Shown here: positions 44,746 through 54,289 of the stretch, one piece after another
Layout of the letters: each line of letters begins with the position of its first letter
Position numbering within the stretch: position 1 is the stretch's first letter
DNA from: Aquimixticola soesokkakensis
GTDB taxonomy: Bacteria; Pseudomonadota; Alphaproteobacteria; Rhodobacterales; Rhodobacteraceae
Reading direction: 5' to 3'
NCBI RefSeq assembly: GCF_900172375.1
Contig: NZ_FWFS01000001.1
Coordinates: forward strand, 124,001-188,000
DNA: 64,000 nt
Made by a program: the position numbers and the translations under genes
Notes under the pieces: generated by a model
What the model was told of the DNA's origin: nothing
The model's input: only the letters and a program-made list of their open reading frames with translations
Databases searched by the model: none

Positions 44746-45519
44746 CTATGGGCCTGCGAAGGGGTTGCTGAGAAAGAGATCAAAGCTTGAGCTCCAGATT
44801 CCAAGCAGGATCGGCACGGCGACGAACATCAACATCAAGCTGCCCCAAGTGATCGCGGGAGCGCCGACCATCGCGACCATCAGCTGAGGCATCGCGCGGT
44901 TTATGACCCCGAGCGCGACGTTGTAGATAAGGGAGGCGACCACGAACGGGGCCGACAGGGTGAAGGCCAGCGAAAAGCATTTTGAAATGGTTTGCATGCC
45001 CAGCGCAGAGATATCCATCGGGTCTGGAAACGCGCCCACGGGCAGCACCTCGTAGGACAGGATCAACGCCTCTGCGATGCGCACGTGAAGGCCCATCATC
45101 GTTGCAAGTGCGAGGCCGGAGATTAAAAAAAGGTGACCGATGGCAGGCTGTGCGTCGACCGCACCTCCCCCGAACAACTGGCTCAAGGAGGTGGATTGCG
45201 CGGCAATGCTGCCGGCCATTTGCAAGACCATGACAAAAAGCCGAAGCAGCAGGCCCAGCAGCAAACCGGAAATGACTTCGGTAAATATATAGGTGCCGAC
45301 AGTGGCTCCTGCGCGGGTGAGTGTGGCGGTGTGATGCAGCACGGCCGGGGCAACGGCAACGGTAAAGGCCAGCGCAAGCAACAGGCGCACGCGCTCGGGA
45401 ATGGAGCGTTCGCCAAAGGCGGGAAGGATCGCCATAGCCGCGCCAACCCGCAGGAACACAACGAAATTCGCAAAGAGCATATCTTGGCTCAAGTCGGAGA
45501 GGCGGGCGAACTCTTCCAT
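44746..45519 (-). CDS. fliR: Flagellar export apparatus protein FliR
   Basis: A 257-residue protein with about six membrane helices and the FliR stretch SQLFGGGAVDAQPAIGHLF. It starts one base into the flhA stop and ends 2 bp before flhB, giving flhA-fliR-flhB order. Confidence 0.94.
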   Translation of the reverse strand: MEEFARLSDLSQDMLFANFVVFLRVGAAMAILPAFGERSIPERVRLLLALAFTVAVAPAVLHHTATLTRAGATVGTYIFTEVISGLLLGLLLRLFVMVLQMAGSIAAQSTSLSQLFGGGAVDAQPAIGHLFLISGLALATMMGLHVRIAEALILSYEVLPVGAFPDPMDISALGMQTISKCFSLAFTLSAPFVVASLIYNVALGVINRAMPQLMVAMVGAPAITWGSLMLMFVAVPILLGIWSSSFDLFLSNPFAGP

Positions 45520-47603
45520 TATGCGCTGACAAGCCCCACGAGGGAGGGACGCGCGTCTACCCCCAATTCGTCGAAGGAAAATACGGGATTCTGAATGCCT
45601 TTTGCGGAAAGAACGGTGCGGATGAAGCGTCTGCGGCGGGTTGACGTTACAAGCGCAGGGTAGATGCCCTTTTCGCCCGCGCTTGCGACCTTATCTGCGA
45701 CCGCATTGGCGAGGCGGTTGAAATCTTCGGGGGGGAGGGCAACATCTCCCGCGTTTCGGTCGTTTTCAAGCTGGTATTTTTCGAACTTTGCCTCCCATTC
45801 CGGTGCGAGCTGCAACAGCGGAACAGTGCCATCTTCACGGCGCAACTCGGCCACGATCTGAAAGCCAAGGCGCTGGCGCACATGTTCGCAAATGGTCTCG
45901 GGAGTCGCATTTGGATTGCGCGCTTCGGCGATCGCTTCGAGAATGAGGGGCATGTTGCGAATGGACACGCGTTCTTCCAACAGCAGGCGCAGCACGGCCA
46001 GCAGCAGGTCGAGGGGCACCTTGTCGGGCATGAGTTCTTCGAGGAGGCGGCGGTTCGCCTCGGCGCGCGCGCCATCCGAAAGGTTGGTCATTTCGTCGAG
46101 CAGACGGCGCAAGGTTTTGAGCGACATCAACCGCCCAAAATTGCGCTTCATCACCTCCAGAAGATGCGTGGCCAGAACTTCGGTGGCGCTGACCACAGTG
46201 ACGCCGCGCACGGTAAGATTTTCGCGATCCGAGGGGCGCACCCAGCGCGCAGGCGCACCGTAGACAGGTTCGCGCACATCCTCGCCGGCGGGAAGGTCGT
46301 CGGAATCATTGCCCAGCAGCGCAAGAGAGAAATCCGGGCGCAGCTTGTCGCGGGCCTGTTCGACCCCCTGGATGCGCACAACGTAGCTGCCCGGAGGCAG
46401 GGTCGGGTCATCTGTCAGGCGAATTTCGGGTAGCACGAGGCCGAAAACGGTCGCGACATGATTGCGCATGTTGGAAATACGCACATCAAGTCCGGTTTGC
46501 GGATCGAGAACCATGGCGATCAGATCGGGCGCGAATTCGACATGAATATCGTCCAGATCCAAGATATCCCCGATCGATTCCGATTTTTCGACAGGTTTAA
46601 CGTCCGCAGCGGTTTTCGCTTCGCGCACCTCTTGTTTGTTTTTGCGATCAACACGATAGGCGGTGTACCCAAGGCAGCCTGCCCCCAAAATAAAGGGCAC
46701 GAAGGGCAAGCCCGGGACAAAGGCAAACAGTGCCAGAAGGACAGCAACCGTGCCCAGGGCGGAGGGGTATTTTCCAAGTTGTTTGAAAATGGCCAAATCG
46801 ACCGAGCCGGTTGCCCCCCCCTTTGCCAGCAACAGCGCCGAAGCGATGGAAATGATGACGGAGGGAATCTGGCTGACAAGCCCGTCGCCGACCGTGAGGA
46901 TGGAATAGGTTTTGAAGGCGTCCGAGAGGGGCATGCCTTTGATCGCCACGCCCATGATCAGACCCATGACGATATTCATCATGGTGATCAACAAACCGGC
47001 GACAGCGTCCCCTTTCACAAACTTTGACGCACCATCCAGCGATCCGAAGAACGTCGTTTCGGCAAGTTCGGTTTCGCGGCGTGCCTTGGCTTCTTCGTGG
47101 GTGATTGCGCCGGCCGACATATCCGCGTCGATGGCCAGCTGTTTGCCCGGCATCCCGTCGAGAGCAAAGCGCGCGCCGACCTCTGCCATGCGCCCTGCGC
47201 CTTTGGTGATGACCATGAAGTTCACGATCAGCAGGACGCAAAAGACGACCAACCCGAGGAAGATCGACCCCCCCATGACAAAATTGGCAAATCCCTCGAT
47301 CACATGACCCGCAGCAGCGGTGCCGGTGTGGCCCTGACCGATGATGAGCTTCGTCGAAGAGATGTTCATCGACAGACGCAGCATCAGAGAGGCCAAGAGC
47401 ACTGTCGGGAAGGCCGAAAAGTCCAACGGGCGTTCAATGAACAGCGTCACGGTGAACATCAAAATCGCAAGGGCGAAACTGGCGGCGAGCCCTATGTCCA
47501 TCACCCAGGCGGGCATGGGAAGAATCATCATCACGATCACCGCCATCAACGCGAGGGCGAGAAGAACTGTCGGTTTGAAGATTTCGGCTTGAAGAGATTT
47601 CAT
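45519..47603 (-). CDS. flhA: Flagellar export gate protein FlhA
   Basis: A 694-residue protein. The N-terminal half has about eight membrane helices with the FHIPEP-type loop FVMGGSIFLGLVVF and KGAGRMAEVGARFALDGMPG. The C-terminal half is the cytoplasmic docking ring (LPPGSYVVRIQGVE, GVTVVSATEVLATHL). Confidence 0.96.
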   Translation of the reverse strand: MKSLQAEIFKPTVLLALALMAVIVMMILPMPAWVMDIGLAASFALAILMFTVTLFIERPLDFSAFPTVLLASLMLRLSMNISSTKLIIGQGHTGTAAAGHVIEGFANFVMGGSIFLGLVVFCVLLIVNFMVITKGAGRMAEVGARFALDGMPGKQLAIDADMSAGAITHEEAKARRETELAETTFFGSLDGASKFVKGDAVAGLLITMMNIVMGLIMGVAIKGMPLSDAFKTYSILTVGDGLVSQIPSVIISIASALLLAKGGATGSVDLAIFKQLGKYPSALGTVAVLLALFAFVPGLPFVPFILGAGCLGYTAYRVDRKNKQEVREAKTAADVKPVEKSESIGDILDLDDIHVEFAPDLIAMVLDPQTGLDVRISNMRNHVATVFGLVLPEIRLTDDPTLPPGSYVVRIQGVEQARDKLRPDFSLALLGNDSDDLPAGEDVREPVYGAPARWVRPSDRENLTVRGVTVVSATEVLATHLLEVMKRNFGRLMSLKTLRRLLDEMTNLSDGARAEANRRLLEELMPDKVPLDLLLAVLRLLLEERVSIRNMPLILEAIAEARNPNATPETICEHVRQRLGFQIVAELRREDGTVPLLQLAPEWEAKFEKYQLENDRNAGDVALPPEDFNRLANAVADKVASAGEKGIYPALVTSTRRRRFIRTVLSAKGIQNPVFSFDELGVDARPSLVGLVSA

Positions 47604-47705
47604 CTTTCAACTGCCCAATAGGCGGGTCACGTTCAGAGCAAGGGACTGAAAGGACCGATGTGAACCATCCGCGTGCATTCTGCGCGCGGTCTTATACGTG
47701 GCGCT

Positions 47706-49958
47706 TTATTCGAGGGCGGAGAGCGCCTTGTCGCGCCAGCTTTCCGCCTGCTCCAGGAGTGTTCCGGCGACTTCGACCGTTACGGGACTATCCGGAAGCG
47801 CAAGGAGCGTTGGTTGCGCGCGCGGGGGGGGCGCGACCTGTGCTGCCTGTTGGTCCAACAAGGCCTGCGCCAAGGTGCGAAGCTGATCCGCATCGTCCCC
47901 CGCAAGGGTCGCAAGAAGGCCAAGCGCTTGGGCCGGTTCGTCCCGATCGATGTAGGTCTGGGACATCGCGAGTGTCGCGACCCTGTTCGCACTGCCGCCC
48001 GACTTTTGATAAAAGCTGCGCGCGGCGGCATCGAATTCCAGTCGGGCAAGTTGCACAGCAGCGGCCCCCAAAGCGTCCTGCGAGAAGCGTCTTGCCTCCG
48101 GTGTTCGCGAAATTTGGCCGGTCGCTTTCAGGAATTCCTGCGTGTCGCCATTTTCAGCCAGTGTTTTCAAAGCGTCTGACGCCAATTCATCCTTCGTCGC
48201 AGGAGCCATTTCGATGTCATCTTTCGTAAGAAGCTGCGTGAGGACCGCCGCGCCGTCGCCCGCTGCGATCATTGCCTGAAAGGCGCGGGTATTTAGCGTT
48301 TGCGCCATGGGCGTCCCTGTGTAGGTGCGCGCCATAGATTGCGCGTCGACGATCCGCTGGGGCGAAACGGGGATGCCAGAGGCAAGTTGCGCCGCCATGA
48401 GGTCCGCAAGGGCCTCTGCCGCCAAAGTGCCATCCTCTGCGACAATCGTCTCTAGACGGGCTATGGCATCGTTGGCGTTCTGGTCTGCAAGATCAATGCG
48501 CGCATCAAGCAGATCCATGGCTTCAACGGCGCGCTCTTCGCCGCGGTTGAGCACGTTCTTAATCCGGTCTGCCTGTGGCAGGGCACCGTTTTTGACATAG
48601 ATTTCGGCGAGGCGTGGCCCGATATGCCAACGCAAATGCGAGGGTAGCGCACTGAAGGCGTCGAGAATTGCGGTGTCGTTGCGATTGGCGTCGCGTGGAA
48701 AGCGGTCAGACGCGAGCAAAGCCCAAAGCGCGGAGGCGGAGTCGCAGGCGTAACTGTCGGCAAATGGATTGGGGTCCGTCACGGGATCCCCATCCATGAT
48801 GGCGGCGACCGTGTCGATCAGGGCCATGTCCTCAACGATGACGCCGAAGTCACGCAAAGCCGCGCGTGCTTCCGCCCCGAAGGTCAAATAGGCATAGTAT
48901 TTCGCGAGGGCGGCGACTTGTTCGGGGTTGGGGGTGTCAAACTCCTGAGTCAGACCATTGCGGTAGGTGGCAAACATCAGCCCCTCTTCAGGGGGCTCCC
49001 CCCATGTCGCGATATTCACGATATCGCCGTCAAGACATGCGTGTTCGGCCATCTGTGGCGCCGGGCTTTGGCCGCGCCCGCCGCGCGCGCGATCAATGGC
49101 GGTTTCCAGCCGGATGTGGTTTTCAGGGGTGCGCTTTACTTCCGGCGCGGGGGGCACGGCCTGCGGCGTTTGCGGGGGCATTGCGTCCTCTGCGGCATTC
49201 GGTTGCGTGGACGTGGCGGGCGCTGCGGCGGGGCTAGACGGGGCTGGAAGGTTGAAACTGGGAACCGGTGTCGTGTCGGCGGACAGAAGGCCCTGCGAGA
49301 CAGCGCGCGACAGGCTTGCGATAACCTGCTGCTCGGTTTCAAGGGTCCGCGTTTGCAGGTCAAAGAGGTCCTGTTGCGCCTGTTCCGCTGCGGCATCGTC
49401 CTCTTCGGGGTCGGCGAAGGTCACAGGAAATAGGGGCGCTGCGATTTGCGGTTTGGGCGCGGGGAGGTCAATCAGGTCCGCAGGAATCGGCGCTTTTTTC
49501 TCTGCCACTGGCGTCTCCTGCGGCGTCACGACAATTTCGCGCGACTCCTGAGACGCCAGCGGGCGTTCAAAGACCGAATTTTGACGCGGCGCTTCATCCT
49601 TGATGTCGATAACGACCCGTCCCGCACGTATTTCAAAAGCATCGGCGCTAAAATTTTCGGGAACGGTAAGAAAGAGCGACCCATCCTTAAGATCTTCGAC
49701 GCTTTTGATACGTTTTTTAGGGATCAGGGTGAAAATCGAATCGAGGCGGTAGCGCACCTCTGCGCGTGCGGGACGAAATTCATATCCGGTTTGCGTGCGC
49801 CCCAACGTCCAGTTGGTCGGTTGGGCAAACTGGATCACCAGACGCGAGAAATCTGCGTGTTCTCCCGATTTTACATCAATGGTCTCTGCGCGAAGGGCGG
49901 ATATCGAAAAACACAGAGCGCCCAATGCACCGGTGGCTGCGCGAAAGAAAGGCATCAT
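47706..49958 (-). CDS. Large periplasmic protein between motA and flhA, MotC-like position
   Basis: A 750-residue protein with signal peptide (ending near ALRAE). The N-terminal 130 residues look AMIN-like (beta-rich, VIQFAQPTNWTLG). A long Pro/Ala-rich linker follows at about 155-300, then an alpha-helical solenoid to the end. The start overlaps the motA stop (ATGA), so it is coupled to the stator. In rhizobia the periplasmic MotC with MotE supports the stator; this protein may play that role, but I see no firm sequence match. Function unknown. Confidence 0.65.
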   Translation of the reverse strand: MMPFFRAATGALGALCFSISALRAETIDVKSGEHADFSRLVIQFAQPTNWTLGRTQTGYEFRPARAEVRYRLDSIFTLIPKKRIKSVEDLKDGSLFLTVPENFSADAFEIRAGRVVIDIKDEAPRQNSVFERPLASQESREIVVTPQETPVAEKKAPIPADLIDLPAPKPQIAAPLFPVTFADPEEDDAAAEQAQQDLFDLQTRTLETEQQVIASLSRAVSQGLLSADTTPVPSFNLPAPSSPAAAPATSTQPNAAEDAMPPQTPQAVPPAPEVKRTPENHIRLETAIDRARGGRGQSPAPQMAEHACLDGDIVNIATWGEPPEEGLMFATYRNGLTQEFDTPNPEQVAALAKYYAYLTFGAEARAALRDFGVIVEDMALIDTVAAIMDGDPVTDPNPFADSYACDSASALWALLASDRFPRDANRNDTAILDAFSALPSHLRWHIGPRLAEIYVKNGALPQADRIKNVLNRGEERAVEAMDLLDARIDLADQNANDAIARLETIVAEDGTLAAEALADLMAAQLASGIPVSPQRIVDAQSMARTYTGTPMAQTLNTRAFQAMIAAGDGAAVLTQLLTKDDIEMAPATKDELASDALKTLAENGDTQEFLKATGQISRTPEARRFSQDALGAAAVQLARLEFDAAARSFYQKSGGSANRVATLAMSQTYIDRDEPAQALGLLATLAGDDADQLRTLAQALLDQQAAQVAPPPRAQPTLLALPDSPVTVEVAGTLLEQAESWRDKALSALE

Positions 49959-50824
49959 GCGGCCTCCGTTTTCACGTCCTTCAGGGCCTCTTCGAGATCG
50001 CTAAAGGAGGGGCGGTAATGGCCGGGTGTATTCTGGCGACCGACCTCGATGCAGATATTCGTCGCGTGATTGTGCAGGTTGGCGACAAGGACTTCGCGGA
50101 TAAGTTGATAAAAATGCGCGTCTTCTTCGATCACGCTTTTCATCTTTGCCGCAAAGGGACCCACCAGGCCATAGGCCAGAAACACGCCCAGAAATGTCCC
50201 GACAAGAGCGCCGCCGATCATTTTCCCCAAGATTTCAGGGGGCTGGTCAATGGCTGCCATCGTTTTAATAACACCAAGCACCGCCGCAACGATGCCAAGC
50301 GCCGGAAGACCGTCGCCCACAGCGGCCATCGCGTGAGAGGAATGCATCGCATGGTGAAGGTTCGCTTCCATCCGCTTTTCGAGCACTTCCTCGACCTGAT
50401 GGGGGTCATCGTAGTTCATGGAAGCCGAGCGCAGCGTGTCACAAATCAGCGCGATGGCCTCTTTGTCCGCGATGATTTTCGGGTATTTGGAGAAGATTGA
50501 CGAATTCTCCGGCGCCTCGATATGTTCTTCAAGGCCGACAGGGTTTTGACGCGCAAGCCGGATCAATTCGAACAAAAGGCACAAGAGATCGCGATAGTCA
50601 TCCGGTTTCCAAGAAGGGCCTTTAAAGACCTTTCCCAAGTCTTTCATCGTATGCTTGATGCCGCCCATGTCGTTGGAGATCACGAAGGCCCCGGCGGCCG
50701 CGCCCCCAATCATCATGAATTCGAAAGGCAGGGCCTTTAGAATGATGCCCATCTTCCCGCCAGCGGCAATGTAGCCGCCGAAAACCATGACGAAAATGAT
50801 GAGAATTCCGATGATGCCGATCAT
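49955..50824 (-). CDS. motA: Flagellar motor stator protein MotA
   Basis: A 289-residue, four-helix stator subunit. The start MIGIIGILIIFVMVFGGYIAAGGK and LPALGIVAAVLGVIKTM with the conserved prolines are present. It conducts ions with MotB, encoded at 62,142, well away from it here. Confidence 0.96.
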   Translation of the reverse strand: MIGIIGILIIFVMVFGGYIAAGGKMGIILKALPFEFMMIGGAAAGAFVISNDMGGIKHTMKDLGKVFKGPSWKPDDYRDLLCLLFELIRLARQNPVGLEEHIEAPENSSIFSKYPKIIADKEAIALICDTLRSASMNYDDPHQVEEVLEKRMEANLHHAMHSSHAMAAVGDGLPALGIVAAVLGVIKTMAAIDQPPEILGKMIGGALVGTFLGVFLAYGLVGPFAAKMKSVIEEDAHFYQLIREVLVANLHNHATNICIEVGRQNTPGHYRPSFSDLEEALKDVKTEAA

Positions 50825-50887
50825 AGCGTGTTCCGATTCAAACCCTTGTTCGCTCTAGCTTCACAGAAATTAGTTAACACTTTCGGT

Positions 50888-51538
50888 TCATTTCAGAGGA
50901 ATTCCGGCATTCCGGCCGGCAAGGACGACAGATATCGAATAGGCCTTTTCCGGCGTGAGACCGGCCATGATGGCCGCAGCGGCTTCGGGACGCATCCGGG
51001 ACAGAAAACCGGCGGCAAAGTCGGGCTCCATCGCATCAAAGAGGGGGGCCGCATCCTTTGATTTCATGTTTTCATAGACGGTTGTCAGTTTCCCGAGGTC
51101 GTCTTCGGCTGCGACGCTGGCGCTTGCCATCGTTGCCGCAAGCTTTTGTTCCACTGCTTCGAGCTGGGCGAGCCTTTCGAGAACTTCGGTGCGGGTCGCG
51201 TCGAGGACGGCCTCGCGTTCGCTGGCTGCCTGTTCGCGGGCGGCCACCTCGGCTTCGCGCGCGTTCAAAACATCGATGTAGGTCGCAAGATCGGGATCGA
51301 CGGAACAGCTTTGGGGTGTGCTCGCGGCGGCCTGCGCAGGCATGTCGTCTTTCTTTGCGACGACTTCCAAGGCGATTGCCGCGCCGGTTCCCGAGGCTAG
51401 ACGGATCACCGAGGAGCCGAGGAACAGCATTGCAATGATCGCCAAAGCGCCGCCGCCGGATCGAAATTTTCGCCGCGGCAAAGCAGATGATTTGGCAGAT
51501 TTGGTGTTTTGTTTTCGAGCGGCGCGGCGAAGGGTCAT
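50888..51538 (-). CDS. motE: MotE-like protein (MgtE N-domain)
   Basis: A 216-residue protein with a basic N-terminus, one membrane helix near 30-50, and a coiled coil (EAEVAAREQAASEREAVLD). The C-terminal domain carries YENMKSKDAAPLFDAMEPDF and AAAIMAGLTPEKA, the MgtE_N-like repeat of MotE. MotE is a periplasmic chaperone for motility proteins in related bacteria. It overlaps the next upstream gene by 4 bp. Confidence 0.8.
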   Translation of the reverse strand: MTLRRAARKQNTKSAKSSALPRRKFRSGGGALAIIAMLFLGSSVIRLASGTGAAIALEVVAKKDDMPAQAAASTPQSCSVDPDLATYIDVLNAREAEVAAREQAASEREAVLDATRTEVLERLAQLEAVEQKLAATMASASVAAEDDLGKLTTVYENMKSKDAAPLFDAMEPDFAAGFLSRMRPEAAAAIMAGLTPEKAYSISVVLAGRNAGIPLK

Positions 51539-51966
51539 TGCGCGGCCTCCGCGCGGGTGCGGTGGCTGAGAAAGAGCGCTTCAAGTGCTTCTTTCTCGGG
51601 CTTGGCTTCGCCGGGGTTGGAAAGGCTCCCCTGCGCTTCGGGTTTGGCGGAGGGTGTTGCCGCACCCGTTGGTTTGGGATCGTCGGGCAGGTCGTGCATC
51701 GACGCGATGAGCAGTTCCAGGCGTTTTGCAACGGCTTCTGAGCGCCCGGTCAATTCCTCAAGATGGGCCGCAGAGCCTGCCGCCGTCGTCTGCGCGCTTG
51801 AGAGGGTTTTGGTCATGTCGTCGACCTGCGCGGAAAGGACGGCAATAGCCCCGCCAACCCCTTGTTCAAGGTCGGTAAATCGGCGCAAGCGCCGCGCAAG
51901 TACGAAACAATACAGCCCAGCCGCAATGGCGCCGGCCGTCATCAAAATATCTGCAATGAACTGCAT
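51535..51966 (-). CDS. Small membrane-anchored coiled-coil protein of the flagellar locus
   Basis: A 143-residue protein with an N-terminal membrane helix (ILMTAGAIAAGLYCFVLA), then a helical segment and a Pro-rich tail ending in EALFLSHRTRAEAAQ. No known family is recognised. It lies between fliL and motE, overlapping the latter, so a motility role is likely. Confidence 0.65.
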   Translation of the reverse strand: MQFIADILMTAGAIAAGLYCFVLARRLRRFTDLEQGVGGAIAVLSAQVDDMTKTLSSAQTTAAGSAAHLEELTGRSEAVAKRLELLIASMHDLPDDPKPTGAATPSAKPEAQGSLSNPGEAKPEKEALEALFLSHRTRAEAAQ

Positions 51967-51975
51967 CTGGGCCTC

Positions 51976-52491
51976 CTAATTGATTACAAATTCCATAATA
52001 AGCACGTCACGCACGCGTCCTTCTCCGGCGACGATTTGCACGCGGCGCAGCATCTGTGCCCGCAAGCGGATCAGCGCAGCGGGGTCCTCAAGCTCGCGCG
52101 GGTCGACCGCGCGCAGGTAGCCGTTAAAGACATCCACGATGCGCGGAAGCAACGTTTCGATCTCGCCCTGATGGGTGTTCGAAACCTCAAGCTGGGCCTG
52201 AAATCGCAAGTGGCGTGCATTCGCGCCGGTGCCCACATTGATGATCAGCGGGTCAATCGGCACGAAAACAACATCGGGCATCGGGGTGATCGGGATCTCC
52301 TCGGGCAGGATCTCGGCCTGAGCGTCTTCCGCGGGCGGTTGCGCGAACAACAGGCCGGAATAGACCGCGAAAAACCCCCCGCCGCCCAAAAGCAACATCA
52401 GGACAAGCCCGATCAGCATCGGCTTCTTGGAACCCTTCTTAGGGGCCTCTTCTTGGGGGGCTTCTTCTTCTGCCATGTTCGGCTCCGACAA
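51976..52491 (-). CDS. fliL: Flagellar basal body-associated protein FliL (second copy)
   Basis: A 171-residue protein with an acidic/basic N-terminal tail and a membrane helix (PMLIGLVLMLLLGGGGFFAVY). The FliL periplasmic domain has LIINVGTGANARHLRFQ and ends RDVLIMEFVIN, as classical FliL does. It is divergent from fliF. Confidence 0.92.
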   Translation of the reverse strand: MSEPNMAEEEAPQEEAPKKGSKKPMLIGLVLMLLLGGGGFFAVYSGLLFAQPPAEDAQAEILPEEIPITPMPDVVFVPIDPLIINVGTGANARHLRFQAQLEVSNTHQGEIETLLPRIVDVFNGYLRAVDPRELEDPAALIRLRAQMLRRVQIVAGEGRVRDVLIMEFVIN

Positions 52492-52524
52492 ATATTCGAC
52501 GAATCCGTTTTAAACCGAACTTAG

Positions 52525-52539
52525 CTAACCGATTGTTAA
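52525..52539. promoter_or_regulatory. CtrA-like box between fliL and fliF
   Basis: CTAA-N7-TTAA, one mismatch from TTAA-N7-TTAA. It lies 34 bp upstream of fliL and 68 bp upstream of the fliF start, so it could control both directions. Confidence 0.45.
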
Positions 52540-52606
52540 GGCTCCCCGATCAATAGTCATTCTTAACGACGGCGGCGAAGCCCGCAGTGACATCAGGAGA
52601 GTCGTT

Positions 52607-54289
52607 TTGCAGCAGATTTTAGGCGTATGGGAATCCCTCGACCCCAAAAAGCGGATCATTGTGGTTGTTGCCACCGTGATGATGTTCGCGGCGATTCTGG
52701 GTGTTTCCTCCCTTGCCTCGCGTCCCACGATGGTTTTGCTCTATTCCGGGCTGGAGGCTGACGCAGCAGGCGAAGTCGTCCAAGCATTGGAACAGCGCGG
52801 CGTTGATTATGATGTCAAAGCGGGGTCGATTTTTGTGCCTTCGGGCCTGCGCGACGAATTGCGCCTGACGCTTGCGTCTGACGGTTTGCCCGCGAATTCC
52901 GCCAAAGGCTATGAGCTGCTGGATGCCCTGTCGGGCTTTGGAACAACCTCCCAGATGTTTGACGCGGCCTATTGGCGCGCCAAAGAAGGCGAACTTGCCC
53001 GCACCATCACTGCAAATCAGCAATTTCGCACCGCGCGTGTACATATCGCGAATCCCTCGTCACAACCGTTTCGCCGCCAGATGAGGTCCACAGCCTCGGT
53101 CACGGTCACGGCGAATTCCGGAACGGTTTCGGGCGCGCAGTCCAAAGCTTTGCAATACCTGATTGCCTCAGCGGTCGCGGGACTTGCGCCGGAGGATGTG
53201 TCGATCATTGACGGGCGGAGCGGCACGGTGGTCTCGGGAAACGAGGGCGCTGGCCTGCCCAGCGAGAGCGGCGATCGAGAGGAGGTGCTGCGCCAAAGTG
53301 TGCAGAACCTGCTGGAGGCACGGGTGGGCTACGGGAATGCAGTGGTTGAAGTGAGTCTGGACACTGCGACCGACCACGAGCAAATCACCGAACGCACATT
53401 TGATCCAAGCAGCCGGGTGGCGATCAGTTCGGAAACCGAAGAGCGGACGAATTCCTCCACCGACACGCGTCCTGGTGATGTCACGGTTGCCTCGAACCTG
53501 CCCAACGGGGCCGCGGCAGGTGGGGGCGATTCCAGCGCCAACACCTCTGAAACTCGTGAACGGATCAACTACGAGGTTTCCGAAGTCACCCGCGAGGTCA
53601 TCCGCGCGCCCGGGACGATCAAACGCATGACCGTTGCGGTGCTGGTCAACGGGTTGCCAAGCGTGGATGCCGACACCGGAGAGACGGTCTGGGCACCGCG
53701 CCCCGAAGAAGAGTTGCAAGCATTGCAAGCACTTGTATCCTCTGCTGTCGGGCTGGATGTCGCGCGGGGCGATGAGATTACGATCCGCTCCATGCAATTC
53801 GAAATCCTGCCGCAAGAGGGCGAAGCGGTCCAAAGTTCGTTCCTCAATTCCTTGCATCTGGACGTGATGTCCTTGATCCAGCTGGCGGTGCTGGCGATCG
53901 TTGCCTTGGCGCTTGGCATGTTTGTCGTGCGTCCGATCCTGTCCAAGCCGCCGTTGGCCGCTGCATTGCCGCCACCGCCGCGCGACGGCGCGACGGCGGA
54001 TGCGATGGGCGCGGGCGTCAGTGGCGCGAACGGCAATCTGCCTGCAGCGATCTCGGGACCGACGGCGCAGGATTCCGGGGCACCCAGCTTGCCGGCGCTC
54101 ACCGGAGAGATCGATGACGGAAGCTTCGGAGCGCCCCAGATGAATATGGTCGCGGATTTCGATCTCGATTCGGATGACTTCGGTGGCTCCTCGGATCCGG
54201 TAAAACGGCTCAAACATCTGATTGAAGAGCGGCAGGAAGAAACCGTCGAAATCCTTCGCAGTTGGATGGAAGATAAGGAGCGCGCATGA
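52607..54289 (+). CDS. fliF: Flagellar MS-ring protein FliF
   Basis: A 560-residue ring protein starting at TTG with AGGAG nine bases upstream. It has two membrane helices (about 24-43 and 420-447), the YscJ-like domain LYSGLEADAAGEVVQALEQR, and a C-terminal FliG-binding tail. It is the first gene of fliF-fliH-fliN-fliP. Confidence 0.95.
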   Translation: MQQILGVWESLDPKKRIIVVVATVMMFAAILGVSSLASRPTMVLLYSGLEADAAGEVVQALEQRGVDYDVKAGSIFVPSGLRDELRLTLASDGLPANSAKGYELLDALSGFGTTSQMFDAAYWRAKEGELARTITANQQFRTARVHIANPSSQPFRRQMRSTASVTVTANSGTVSGAQSKALQYLIASAVAGLAPEDVSIIDGRSGTVVSGNEGAGLPSESGDREEVLRQSVQNLLEARVGYGNAVVEVSLDTATDHEQITERTFDPSSRVAISSETEERTNSSTDTRPGDVTVASNLPNGAAAGGGDSSANTSETRERINYEVSEVTREVIRAPGTIKRMTVAVLVNGLPSVDADTGETVWAPRPEEELQALQALVSSAVGLDVARGDEITIRSMQFEILPQEGEAVQSSFLNSLHLDVMSLIQLAVLAIVALALGMFVVRPILSKPPLAAALPPPPRDGATADAMGAGVSGANGNLPAAISGPTAQDSGAPSLPALTGEIDDGSFGAPQMNMVADFDLDSDDFGGSSDPVKRLKHLIEERQEETVEILRSWMEDKERA

